A stretch of DNA of 23,130 nucleotides from Alloprevotella sp. (GTDB lineage: Bacteria > Bacteroidota > Bacteroidia > Bacteroidales > Bacteroidaceae): contig JAFUXE010000019.1 of the NCBI GenBank assembly GCA_017477205.1, positions 1 through 23,130 of the forward strand, read 5' to 3'. Both the position numbers and the translations under genes were made by a program. The notes below the pieces were generated by a model. That model searched no databases and was not told the DNA's origin. It worked only from the letters and a program-made list of their open reading frames with translations. Positions 15,512 to 23,122 of this stretch are shown piece after piece (position 1 is the first letter of the stretch; each line of letters opens with the position of its first letter).

Positions 15512-16240
15512 ATGAAAATAGCACTGATAGGCTACGGCAAGATGGGGCGCATGATTGAGGAGATTGCGCGCCAGCGTGGCCACGACATCGTCTGCATCAT
15601 TGATATTGACAACCGCGAGGACTTCGAGTCCGAAGCCTTCCGCTCTGCCGACGTGGCAATAGAGTTCACTGCCCCGCAGGCCGCCTATGACAACGTCTGC
15701 CGCGCTTTCGCACAAGGCGTGAAGGTGGTGAGCGGCAGCACGGGATGGATGAAGCAACATGCCGACGACGTGCGACGCCTCTGCGAGGAGGAAGGCCGCA
15801 CGCTCCTCTGGGCCAGCAACTTCTCCATCGGTGTGGGCATCTTCGCCGCCGTCAACCGCTATCTGGCAAAGGTGATGAACCAGTTCCCGCAATACGACGT
15901 CGAGATGGAGGAGACCCACCACGTCCACAAGCTGGACCACCCCAGCGGCACCGCCATCACCCTGGCGGAGGACATCGTGGAACGCCTCGACCGCAAGCAG
16001 GCGTGGGCGGAGGACACCACCGACCCCGCACTCCTGCGCATCGACGACATCCGCCGCGGCGAAGTGCCGGGCATCCACACCATCCGCTACGACTCCCCGG
16101 CCGACCTCATCACCATCACCCACGACGCCCACAACCGCAGCGGCTTCGCCCTCGGTGCCGTGCTGGCGGCCGAATGGACGGCCACGCAGCAGGGATTCCT
16201 CACCATCCACGACTACTACCAACACGCCTACGGATTCTAA
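15512..16240 (+). CDS. dapB: 4-hydroxy-tetrahydrodipicolinate reductase
   Basis: Reduces 4-hydroxy-tetrahydrodipicolinate with NAD(P)H in the diaminopimelate/lysine pathway, which feeds peptidoglycan and lysine. The 242-residue product has the dinucleotide motif GYGKMG (7-12), EFTAP (51-55), SGSTGW (74-79), ASNFSIGVGIF, and the catalytic ETHHVHKLDHPSGTA around 134-148, with His136/His137, Lys140 and the SGT substrate loop. The length is slightly below the usual 250-270, as is common in Bacteroidetes. The ATG at 15512 is where the Rossmann fold begins; the in-frame ATG at 15317 would read through the end of the peptidase gene and is rejected. It is followed 30 bases on by lepB. Confidence 0.95.
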   Translation: MKIALIGYGKMGRMIEEIARQRGHDIVCIIDIDNREDFESEAFRSADVAIEFTAPQAAYDNVCRAFAQGVKVVSGSTGWMKQHADDVRRLCEEEGRTLLWASNFSIGVGIFAAVNRYLAKVMNQFPQYDVEMEETHHVHKLDHPSGTAITLAEDIVERLDRKQAWAEDTTDPALLRIDDIRRGEVPGIHTIRYDSPADLITITHDAHNRSGFALGAVLAAEWTATQQGFLTIHDYYQHAYGF

Positions 16241-16270
16241 CTCGTCAATCGTCAACTCGTCACTGAATCT

Positions 16271-17719
16271 ATGAACCGCATCTCCGCACCCGCCCGCCAA
16301 TGGGCAAAGTTCGCCGTCGCTACCGTCCTCTACCTCGCCTTCCTCTACTGGGTAGGCTCATGGTGGGGACTCCTCGTCCTGCCCTTCATCTTCGACGCCT
16401 ATATCACGAAGAAGATAAAGTGGGGCTGGTGGAAGGAACTCAAGAACAAAACCGCACGCAGCGTCATGGCATGGGTGGACGCCATCGTCTTCGCCCTCGT
16501 CGCCGTCTATTTCCTCAACCAGTTCTTCTTCCAGAACTTCGTCATTCCCTCCTCCTCGCTGGAGAAGACGCTGCTGACGGGCGACTACCTCCTCGTGAGC
16601 AAGCTCTCCTACGGCCCGCGCATCCCGCAGACCCCGCTCTCCATGCCCCTCACGCAGCACACGCTGCCCCTCATCAACACGAAGAGCTACCTGGAGCACC
16701 CCCACTGGGACTATCGCCGCGTGAAGGGTCTCGGCAACGTGGAGCTGAACGACATCGTCGTCTTCAACTACCCCAGCGGCGACACCGTAGCCCTCAACCA
16801 GCAGAACCAGGACTTCTACCGCATCGTCTATGAAGTGGGCGACGGCCTCCTGACGCAGCGCACGGGCACCTCGCCGCGCACGCTCCTCACGGACAGCATG
16901 AGCTACGAGCAGCAGCAGCGCATCTTCTCCCAGATCTACCGCGAGGGACGCAACTACATCGCCGCCCATCCCGAGCAGTTCGGGCGCGTCGTCTCCCGCC
17001 CCACGGACCGCCGCGAGAACTACGTCAAGCGCTGCGTAGGCCTCCCCGGACAGACGCTGGAGATTCGCAACAACACCATATACCTGGACGGAAAGCCCAA
17101 TGCCGAGCCGGAGAACGTGCAGTATAACTACATCGTCCAGTTCGCCTCACCCCTTACGGACGAGGAGAAACGCGAACTCGGCATCACCAACGAGGACCTC
17201 AACCAATCCCTCGGCAACGGCACCTACTTCATGCCCCTCACAAACCGCGTGAAGGACGTCTTCCTCCACGAGCCCAGGCTCGTCAGCCGCGTGGAACGTG
17301 CCGACGCCCCCGTCGAATGGCTCTATCCGCAGAACATGGTGAAGACGTGGACAACCTCCAACTACGGCCCCGTCTGGATTCCCAAGAAGGGCGCCACGCG
17401 CAAGCTCACCCTGGCGGAGCTTCCCGTCTACGAACGCTGCATCCGCATCTACGAAGGCAACACGCTGGAGGTGCGCGACGGCAAAATCTTCATCAACGGC
17501 AAGCAGACGAACCAGTACACCTTCCGCCTCGACTACTACTGGATGCAGGGCGACAACCGCGACCTCAGTGCCGACTCCCGCTTCTGGGGCTTCGTGCCCG
17601 AGGACCACGTCGTCGGCAAGCCCCTCTTCGTGTGGCTCTCCCTCGACCCGGACTACGGATGGTTCGACGGCCACGTGCGCTGGAGCCGCATCTTCAAGAA
17701 CGTCAACCATATTAAGTAA
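16271..17719 (+). CDS. lepB: Signal peptidase I
   Basis: Membrane serine protease that removes signal peptides from exported proteins. The 482-residue product has N-terminal membrane helices (about 14-42 and 65-88). The nucleophile is expected at Ser96 in IPSSSLEKTLL; the usual Met after the serine is Leu97 here. Catalytic Lys253 lies in YVKRCVGLPG, and the C-terminal box is QGDNRDLSADSRFWGFVP (426-443). It is much longer than typical enzymes of about 200-320: one insertion lies between the Ser and Lys boxes (about 120-245) and another between the Lys box and the C-terminal box (about 275-385). Large insertions are known in Bacteroidales signal peptidases. wbqC begins four bases after its stop. 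Confidence 0.94.
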   Translation: MNRISAPARQWAKFAVATVLYLAFLYWVGSWWGLLVLPFIFDAYITKKIKWGWWKELKNKTARSVMAWVDAIVFALVAVYFLNQFFFQNFVIPSSSLEKTLLTGDYLLVSKLSYGPRIPQTPLSMPLTQHTLPLINTKSYLEHPHWDYRRVKGLGNVELNDIVVFNYPSGDTVALNQQNQDFYRIVYEVGDGLLTQRTGTSPRTLLTDSMSYEQQQRIFSQIYREGRNYIAAHPEQFGRVVSRPTDRRENYVKRCVGLPGQTLEIRNNTIYLDGKPNAEPENVQYNYIVQFASPLTDEEKRELGITNEDLNQSLGNGTYFMPLTNRVKDVFLHEPRLVSRVERADAPVEWLYPQNMVKTWTTSNYGPVWIPKKGATRKLTLAELPVYERCIRIYEGNTLEVRDGKIFINGKQTNQYTFRLDYYWMQGDNRDLSADSRFWGFVPEDHVVGKPLFVWLSLDPDYGWFDGHVRWSRIFKNVNHIK

Positions 17720-17723
17720 ACAA

Positions 17724-18380
17724 GTGTTCCTCTTCTCCACCGCCTACCTCGCCCCCGTGCAGTACTACGCACGCCTGCTCCTTGCCGCAGAGTCCGGGTG
17801 CGAGGTGTGGGAAGAGCGCCACGAAAGCTTCCTGAAGCAGACCTACCGCAACCGCTGCGTCATCGCCACCGCGGCAGGGCCGCTGTCGCTCAGCATCCCC
17901 GTCGTCCACACGGGCGGCAACCAGCCCGTCCGCGACGTGCAGGTCAGCACGCATGGCAACTGGACGCACCTACACTGGCAGGCCCTCGTCAGCGCCTATC
18001 GCCAGAGCCCCTTCTTCGACTACTACGCTGACGACCTCCAGCCCTTCTTCACGCATCCCCCCCGCCTCCTCGTGGACCTCAACGAAGGCCTGCGCCTCAC
18101 GCTCTGCCGCCTCCTCGACATCCCCGTTAGCGTGCGCCCCACTGCCTCCTACGCCCCGCAGGCCCCTGACGGCACCGAGGACTGCCGCCAGCTCATCAGC
18201 CCCCGACGCTCCCTTGCCGACGACGCGCGCTTCCGTCCCGTCCCCTACTACCAAGTCTTTGCCCGCCGCCACGGCTTCCTCCCCGGCCTCAGCATCTGCG
18301 ACCTCCTCTTCAACATGGGACCCGAGTCCCGCATCGTCCTCCGCCGCTCCCTCCTGCCGGACGCAGGGAAGCAAAACTAA
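17724..18380 (+). CDS. WbqC-family protein
   Basis: A 218-residue protein of the WbqC family, named from O-antigen gene clusters; the biochemical role is not established. Family marks are the N-terminal FSTAYLAPVQYYARLL, a central LSIPVV strand and HWQALVSAYRQSPFFDYY, and a C-terminal SICDLLFNMGPES. There is no ATG at the start of the homology: GTG at 17724, four bases after the lepB stop, gives a normal-length protein and is the likely start. The longer ATG-initiated frame from 17568 would run inside lepB and encodes a low-complexity Ser/Thr/Ala stretch, so it is rejected. Close spacing suggests coupling to lepB. The stop codon at 18378-18380 overlaps the first bases of the repeat region. 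Confidence 0.9.
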   Translation: MFLFSTAYLAPVQYYARLLLAAESGCEVWEERHESFLKQTYRNRCVIATAAGPLSLSIPVVHTGGNQPVRDVQVSTHGNWTHLHWQALVSAYRQSPFFDYYADDLQPFFTHPPRLLVDLNEGLRLTLCRLLDIPVSVRPTASYAPQAPDGTEDCRQLISPRRSLADDARFRPVPYYQVFARRHGFLPGLSICDLLFNMGPESRIVLRRSLLPDAGKQN

Positions 18381-18524
18381 CCACGAAAGCTCACCAAGAA
18401 CCACGAAGGAATCTATCTTCCGACCACGAAGGGAACCACTACATACACTGCTTTGGGGACCACAGATTGCACAAAATTATAGCCGCTACGTATCCACGTT
18501 CGTGCTTATTCGGCTTTCGTGGTT
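18379..18524. repeat. Inverted repeat pair AACCACGAAAGC
   Basis: AACCACGAAAGC (18379-18390) and its perfect reverse complement (18513-18524) flank about 120 bases. Further ACCACGAAG motifs occur at 18400-18408 and 18423-18431. The left copy overlaps the wbqC stop codon. The pair interleaves with the larger repeat element beginning at 18433. Confidence 0.6.
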
Positions 18525-18848
18525 CAACAAATAGGAAATGATTATCCGCAATCGTACCGCCAAGCCCCGAAGGGGCGTAAGAGCACAGGCAGGGGTGAAA
18601 ACCCCTGCTCTGGACGCATAGACAAAAACCAGAACCCCGAAGGGGTGAAAGGATAATCAAACTATGTTCTGTCGCCCCCGTCGGGGCTTATGCACTCATG
18701 CCCCATCCATGCAGGGGTTTCGCTTCGCTCCACCGCCTGCCTGTATTCAGTCAGCCCTTCGGGCTTTATTGGTGGTACGATTGCGGATAATCATTAATAG
18801 GAATCTGCGACATCTGTGGTCCCCAAGAGCAGTGTCTGTAGTGGTTTC
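18433..18848. mobile_element. Gene-less element with long nested inverted repeats, related to the GxxExxY cassette ends
   Basis: The outer arms are 18433-18467 and 18812-18848. They match over about 35 bases with three differences and one extra base, and share TTGGGGACCACAGAT. The outer end GAACCACTACA is identical to that of the GxxExxY cassette at 7212. A second, inner pair lies at 18537-18563 and 18769-18795 (26 of 27 identical, core ATTATCCGCAATCGTACC). No protein-coding gene is supported inside. A non-autonomous or decayed relative of the cassette is inferred; the shared end is seen directly. Confidence 0.55.
18564..18768. repeat. REP-like cluster of G+C-rich hairpins
   Basis: Small palindromes are packed here: GCCCC-GAA-GGGGC (18564-18576), GCAGGGGT-GAAA-ACCCCTGC (18589-18608), ACCCC-GAA-GGGGT (18634-18646), a GCCCC/GGGGC stem near 18674-18687, a CCCC/GGGG pair near 18701-18717, and AGCCC-TTC-GGGCT near 18753-18765. 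GGATAATCA recurs at 18651-18659 and 18785-18793, inverted relative to TGATTATCC at 18539-18547. This resembles REP/BIME-type repeats mobilised by RAYT (TnpA-REP) transposases; no such transposase is in the window. Confidence 0.6.
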
Positions 18849-18934
18849 TTTTGCAGCATATTGCCACCACGGGTTTTCGTTTTTGCCCTTTCCAAGCCCG
18901 GCACAACCGGGGGCGAAGAAAATCTGCGGCATCG

Positions 18935-18966
18935 TTTGCGCGTATTATTATAATATTGTACTTTTG
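18935..18966 (+). promoter_or_regulatory. Strong consensus promoter before the gene at 19014
   Basis: TTTG at 18935-18938 and TACTTTTG at 18959-18966 match both consensus boxes with 20 bases between. Transcription would start near 18973. The stretch 18849-18934 between the repeat region and this promoter shows no gene. Confidence 0.7.
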
Positions 18967-19013
18967 CCCACGGAATGCCCACGTGGCCTTCCTGACATAT
19001 CGACAAAGAAGCG

Positions 19014-19580
19014 TTGTGCTTCGATCTTGTATCTGGAAATCTGGTAAATTTCAACGTAAGACAAGACGAAGATGGCAACGGTTCGCGCTATGCGTGGACT
19101 GGAGTATCTATATCTTTCTTACAAGGTTTACCAGAACCGCCGGATAGGGATGTGGAGCATTCAGTTTCACGCTTTCTTTGTGCATATATCTCAACTGGAA
19201 ACAGAAACATTCAGAGAGTGCACATGGTCCAACAAGAATTAGAACAAGAGCTCAGCAGTTTGCGGGACGAAGCCCAGCTGAAGCTTGCAACACTATGGAA
19301 GCAGGCATTTCCCGGAGAGAGATGTCTCAGCGCCCGTGCCCTTTTATGGCTTACCCTGTTGATTCTTTCCGGAAAGCTCAACCTCTCAGGCGGTGACGAT
19401 GCAGAAGTCTCCAAACTCGCAACAGACTTCAACAGCACCTTGGATGAAATCGCCAAGTACGACGCTCTTTCCGCAAAGCAAGTCCTTTCTCTGGAGCAAA
19501 ACGTAGAATTGCAGCGTTGCCTCGTTCACCTTATTGACATCGTGACGCAGCTCTATCGACATGCGAATCCGAAACAATAA
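19014..19580 (+). CDS. Unrecognised protein
   Basis: No family was recognised. The frame is open from 18996 to the stop at 19580. From TTG at 19014 it gives 188 residues; from the first usable ATG at 19224 it gives 118. The TTG start is favoured because a consensus promoter ends at 18966 and the upstream 70 codons look protein-like (for example LVSGNLVNFNVRQDEDGNGS). The second half has a charged, helical N-part (VQQELEQELSSLRDEAQ), a hydrophobic stretch ALLWLTLLILSG that could be a buried helix or membrane segment, and a helical C-terminus. An in-frame ATG at 18975 is cut off by TGA at 18993. No signal peptide is seen. The large secreted protein begins 23 bases downstream and may share its transcript. 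Confidence 0.6.
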   Translation: MCFDLVSGNLVNFNVRQDEDGNGSRYAWTGVSISFLQGLPEPPDRDVEHSVSRFLCAYISTGNRNIQRVHMVQQELEQELSSLRDEAQLKLATLWKQAFPGERCLSARALLWLTLLILSGKLNLSGGDDAEVSKLATDFNSTLDEIAKYDALSAKQVLSLEQNVELQRCLVHLIDIVTQLYRHANPKQ

Positions 19581-19603
19581 TCAACAAATCAAATAACACT
19601 ATT

Positions 19604-22600
19604 ATGTACAAACAATTACTTAAATTCAAGACGCTCCTACTCGTCTGTTTGTTGGCGATGGTGGGGACGAATGCTTTCGCAGCTGAGGAAGTGTATAAGA
19701 CGGCTCTCTTTGGGTCAAGTTATAACTCAACGAGTGTTTCTAGCTACACAGCTACATGGACAGCAGCCAATGGCAACTTTACTGTGTCCTTGGCTAATTT
19801 CAACAACAACAACAATTCTTGGAATTATGTCAAGTGCGGAAGTAAAAATGCAGCTTCCGTGGCAACTATTACTACAAATAATGCAATTGATAAAGCTATC
19901 ACAAAAGTGAATGTTACAATTGATGCAGTTACGGCAAACAATGTAAATAGCATTAAGTTGTACACGAGTAACAACAACTCAACTTGGACTGAGGCTGGGT
20001 CATATACCGTGGAAACAGGAACTAAGAGTGTGGCTCTTTTATCTCCAACAGCAAATTTGTACTACAAAATCGAATTTGACTGCAAAAAAAGTTCAAATGG
20101 AGTGGTACAGGTATCAAAGGTTGAGTACTATTATAACTCAGTAGCCGCCTCTACCACGACAACGATTAAAGCAACAGGCATAACAAACAAAGACTTATAT
20201 ACAGACACCAAAGCGGGTTCTTTATCTGCGACAGTCGTGGACGAAGATAATAACGCTGTAGAAGGTGCTACAGTAACTTGGAGCGGCAATAACAATACTG
20301 TTGCGACTATTGATGCTTCAACAGGTGCTGTCACCCTTGTTGCCGCAGGCAAAGTAACCTTTACTGCGAGCTATGCAGGCGTGAAGGATAAATATCAGGC
20401 ATCCTCTGCTACATACGAAATGACAGTAACCAGCAGTGCACCTTATGCTCAGCCGACAGAATTCGATATCGACTTAAATAATTCTCTTTTTGGTACGACC
20501 TATTCTGGTTCAGCTTCCGGTATTACAGATGATAAACCAGTTAGTGGATCTAAAGAGAATGTTGTAGTTACTTATGCAGGTAGTGGTAGTCACTATATTA
20601 ATGATAGCCAGATTCGCTTCTACCCTAATAACAAGTTGACTTTTGAGGCTCCATCAGGCTATAATATTACTAAGATTGTCTTTACGGCAGATGGAACATG
20701 GGCGGCAACAATTAGTGCAGATAACGGAACCTACACCTCCACTACAAAGACGTGGACAGGAGAGGCAACTACAGTCCTATTTACGGGTAGCGGTTCTAGC
20801 CGCTGTGATATGAGCAAGGTTGCAATTACCCTCTCCCTGCCAGATGAACGCACCACGACAAATGTGACAATAGACGCATCAGGCATTACCAATACAAATG
20901 TTTATACTGGCACTGCGGCCGGTCAACTTGTCGCTACAGTCAAGGCTGGCGAAACAACCTTGGAGGGAGCTTCTGTTACTTGGAAGGGCGACAATAGCTC
21001 CGTTGCGACTATTGCTGCTGATGGTACAGTCACCCTTGTTGGAGCAGGCAATGTGACATTCACCGCTACCTATGCTGGTGATGAAAGCAATTATAAAGGT
21101 TCTAATGCGGAATATGCACTCACTGTCGTCAACGAAGACCCCAATGTGCCGGGTGCATCTGCTGAGAATCCGTACACCGTGGCGCAGGCTATTGCTGCAA
21201 CTCCGGCAAGCGGTACTTCCGCAAATGTATATATTCGTGGTATCGTTTCCTCATTCTATAATAGCAATTCAAGCATCACAGATGATGCAACATACCATCG
21301 TTATTATATTTCTGACGATGGCACGACAACAGACCAACTCATGGTGTTCAACGGCAAGGGCTTGAACAATGTTGCTTTTAGCAATACCGATGACCTTGAG
21401 CTTGGTGACGAAGTAATTATTTATGGTGGTCTGACAACTTACAATAGTACCAAAGAAATTGCTGCCGACAACCACATCGTTTCCCTTACGCGCAAAGAAG
21501 CGGCAACGATTACTGTAACAGGAGGCACAGAGTTCACCATCGACCGCACACAGAATGAGGAAGAGCTGACACTTACGGCTACCGCTAACAGCGGTGCTAC
21601 AGTGGTATTTACACTTGACTCCGAAAATACGACTTTGACCGAAGGCTCCGACTTTGACTTCAACAACGGAGACCTCCTTTTCTACACCACGAAGGGCGGT
21701 ATCATCACTGTGAAGGCCAATGCACCGGCAGCTGGTAATTATAAGGCTGCAGAAGAGGTGACGATTACTATTACCGTGGTAGGTGAGAAAGAGGCACCAG
21801 TCATTGCCGTCAATAGCACAGAAACAGTTGCCTACGGCTCTACCTTCACCGTCGATGACAGCATGATTGAGGGCGGTGCTATTACCGTAACGTCCAGCAA
21901 TACTGCTGTGGCAACCGTTAGCAGCCTCACCATCACTCCCGTAGCTGTCGGCACAACCACCATCACCGTGGCTACCGCTGAGAACGACACCTACAAGGCA
22001 GGCAGCGAAACATTCACGCTGACTGTGACAGCGCCTGAGGGAGGAACAGAAGCCCCTGTTGGGATACCTGCAAGTGCCATCTTTACAGAAACATTTGATC
22101 AATGCGATGGTACTGGAGGTAATGATGATAAGTGGAGTGGATCCATCGCGACAGGAACCCCAACTTACGATAATACAGGGTGGTCTTTGAGTGGCGGAAA
22201 AGCCAACAAATGCGTAAAGCTTAATAAGGGAGCCACTCTTATAAGTCCTGATATCAATGTTCAAGGTGCCACGTCACTAGAATTAACCTTTAAGGTTGCT
22301 GGTTGGGGCACAGAAGAAGGCGACCTATCTATCTCTCTTGATGATGAAGACGCTATGCTTTCATCTGACGCGGAAGCGTTTACTGGGTCTACTTGGAGTA
22401 ATCATACTGTAAACATCAGTTCAATATCTGGTTCAACCATTCAAATCACCTTTACTGCACCCAGTGGAAAACGATGCTTTATTGATGAAGTCATTCTAAC
22501 TAAACCCGCAACGACAACCACCATCACCGCCAAGCTCAACGGCTCCGGCTATGCCACATTCTGTTCTGAATATCCTCTGGATTTCACGGATGCTACGGAC

Positions 22601-23074
22601 CATAGCGCTTGGCTGATAACGGGTGTCAGCAACAACACTATTACCTTCGCAAAAATCACTGGCAGCATCAAGGGTGGTCAAGGCATCCTGTTGAAGGGTA
22701 CTGCCAATGAAACCGTGACGCTAGCAAGCGCAGACAGCGAAAACACGCTGTCCGGAAACAAACTGGTCGGCACGCTTGCTCCCACGTATGTGGCTGCAGA
22801 ACAGTACTACGGACTCTCTGGCGCCAACTTCGTGAAAGTGAATGCCGGTACCGTGAAGGCTGGTAAGGCTCTGCTGCCCGCAAGTGCACTGACGAGTAGC
22901 GGCGATATTCGTGCCTACACATTCGTATTCGTAGATCCCACGACGGGCATCACGGAAACGCAGAACGTGAGTGCAGAAGAGTTCGGCACCATCTTCAACC
23001 TCGCAGGCCAGCGCATCAGCCAGCCGCAGAAGGGCGTAAACATCATCAACGGTAAAAAAGTATTGGTAAAATAA
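19604..23074 (+). CDS. Large modular secreted protein with Ig-like repeats and T9SS type A-like C-terminus
   Basis: A 1156-residue Thr/Ser/Asn-rich exported protein. The signal peptide is residues 1-26 (hydrophobic LLLVCLLAMVG, cleavage near NAFA). Modules in order: a beta domain (about 27-180); a BIG2-like Ig repeat (about 183-276); a second beta domain resembling the first (about 280-415); a second BIG2-like repeat (about 417-512); an OB-fold-like DUF6359-type domain (about 521-630, YTVAQAIAATP to HIVSL); two further Ig-like domains (about 632-725 and 732-815); a jelly-roll domain (about 824-967); and a Prevotella-type domain (about 968-1110). The tail, IFNLAGQRISQPQKGVNIIN then GKKVLVK, resembles the type IX secretion type A sorting motif. 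A surface or matrix protein is likely; no catalytic residues are evident. It is more A+T-rich than the core genes. Confidence 0.88.
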   Translation: MYKQLLKFKTLLLVCLLAMVGTNAFAAEEVYKTALFGSSYNSTSVSSYTATWTAANGNFTVSLANFNNNNNSWNYVKCGSKNAASVATITTNNAIDKAITKVNVTIDAVTANNVNSIKLYTSNNNSTWTEAGSYTVETGTKSVALLSPTANLYYKIEFDCKKSSNGVVQVSKVEYYYNSVAASTTTTIKATGITNKDLYTDTKAGSLSATVVDEDNNAVEGATVTWSGNNNTVATIDASTGAVTLVAAGKVTFTASYAGVKDKYQASSATYEMTVTSSAPYAQPTEFDIDLNNSLFGTTYSGSASGITDDKPVSGSKENVVVTYAGSGSHYINDSQIRFYPNNKLTFEAPSGYNITKIVFTADGTWAATISADNGTYTSTTKTWTGEATTVLFTGSGSSRCDMSKVAITLSLPDERTTTNVTIDASGITNTNVYTGTAAGQLVATVKAGETTLEGASVTWKGDNSSVATIAADGTVTLVGAGNVTFTATYAGDESNYKGSNAEYALTVVNEDPNVPGASAENPYTVAQAIAATPASGTSANVYIRGIVSSFYNSNSSITDDATYHRYYISDDGTTTDQLMVFNGKGLNNVAFSNTDDLELGDEVIIYGGLTTYNSTKEIAADNHIVSLTRKEAATITVTGGTEFTIDRTQNEEELTLTATANSGATVVFTLDSENTTLTEGSDFDFNNGDLLFYTTKGGIITVKANAPAAGNYKAAEEVTITITVVGEKEAPVIAVNSTETVAYGSTFTVDDSMIEGGAITVTSSNTAVATVSSLTITPVAVGTTTITVATAENDTYKAGSETFTLTVTAPEGGTEAPVGIPASAIFTETFDQCDGTGGNDDKWSGSIATGTPTYDNTGWSLSGGKANKCVKLNKGATLISPDINVQGATSLELTFKVAGWGTEEGDLSISLDDEDAMLSSDAEAFTGSTWSNHTVNISSISGSTIQITFTAPSGKRCFIDEVILTKPATTTTITAKLNGSGYATFCSEYPLDFTDATDHSAWLITGVSNNTITFAKITGSIKGGQGILLKGTANETVTLASADSENTLSGNKLVGTLAPTYVAAEQYYGLSGANFVKVNAGTVKAGKALLPASALTSSGDIRAYTFVFVDPTTGITETQNVSAEEFGTIFNLAGQRISQPQKGVNIINGKKVLVK

Positions 23075-23082
23075 AAACAACA

Positions 23083-23122
23083 GTCCCCTCCAACCTCCCC
23101 CCTCCGGGGAGGCTTGGGGGAC
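23083..23122. terminator. G+C-rich hairpin after the large secreted protein gene
   Basis: GTCCCC...CCTCCCC (23083-23100) pairs with GGGGAGG...GGGGGAC (23106-23122) with a small internal mismatch. On the + strand it is followed by AATTAAAA rather than a T-run; on the minus strand it is followed by TGTTGTTTTT, so it would end a convergent minus-strand gene better. It may also be a dispersed palindromic repeat of this genome. Confidence 0.55.

Noticed and set aside
17568..17723. ATG-initiated extension of the WbqC frame
   Set aside because: It lies inside lepB in another frame and encodes a Ser/Thr/Ala-rich low-complexity stretch. GTG at 17724 gives the normal family length.
18664..19047. Plus-strand open frame of 127 codons across the repeat region and promoter
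   Set aside because: It runs through palindromic repeats and a consensus promoter; the translation has no protein-like character.
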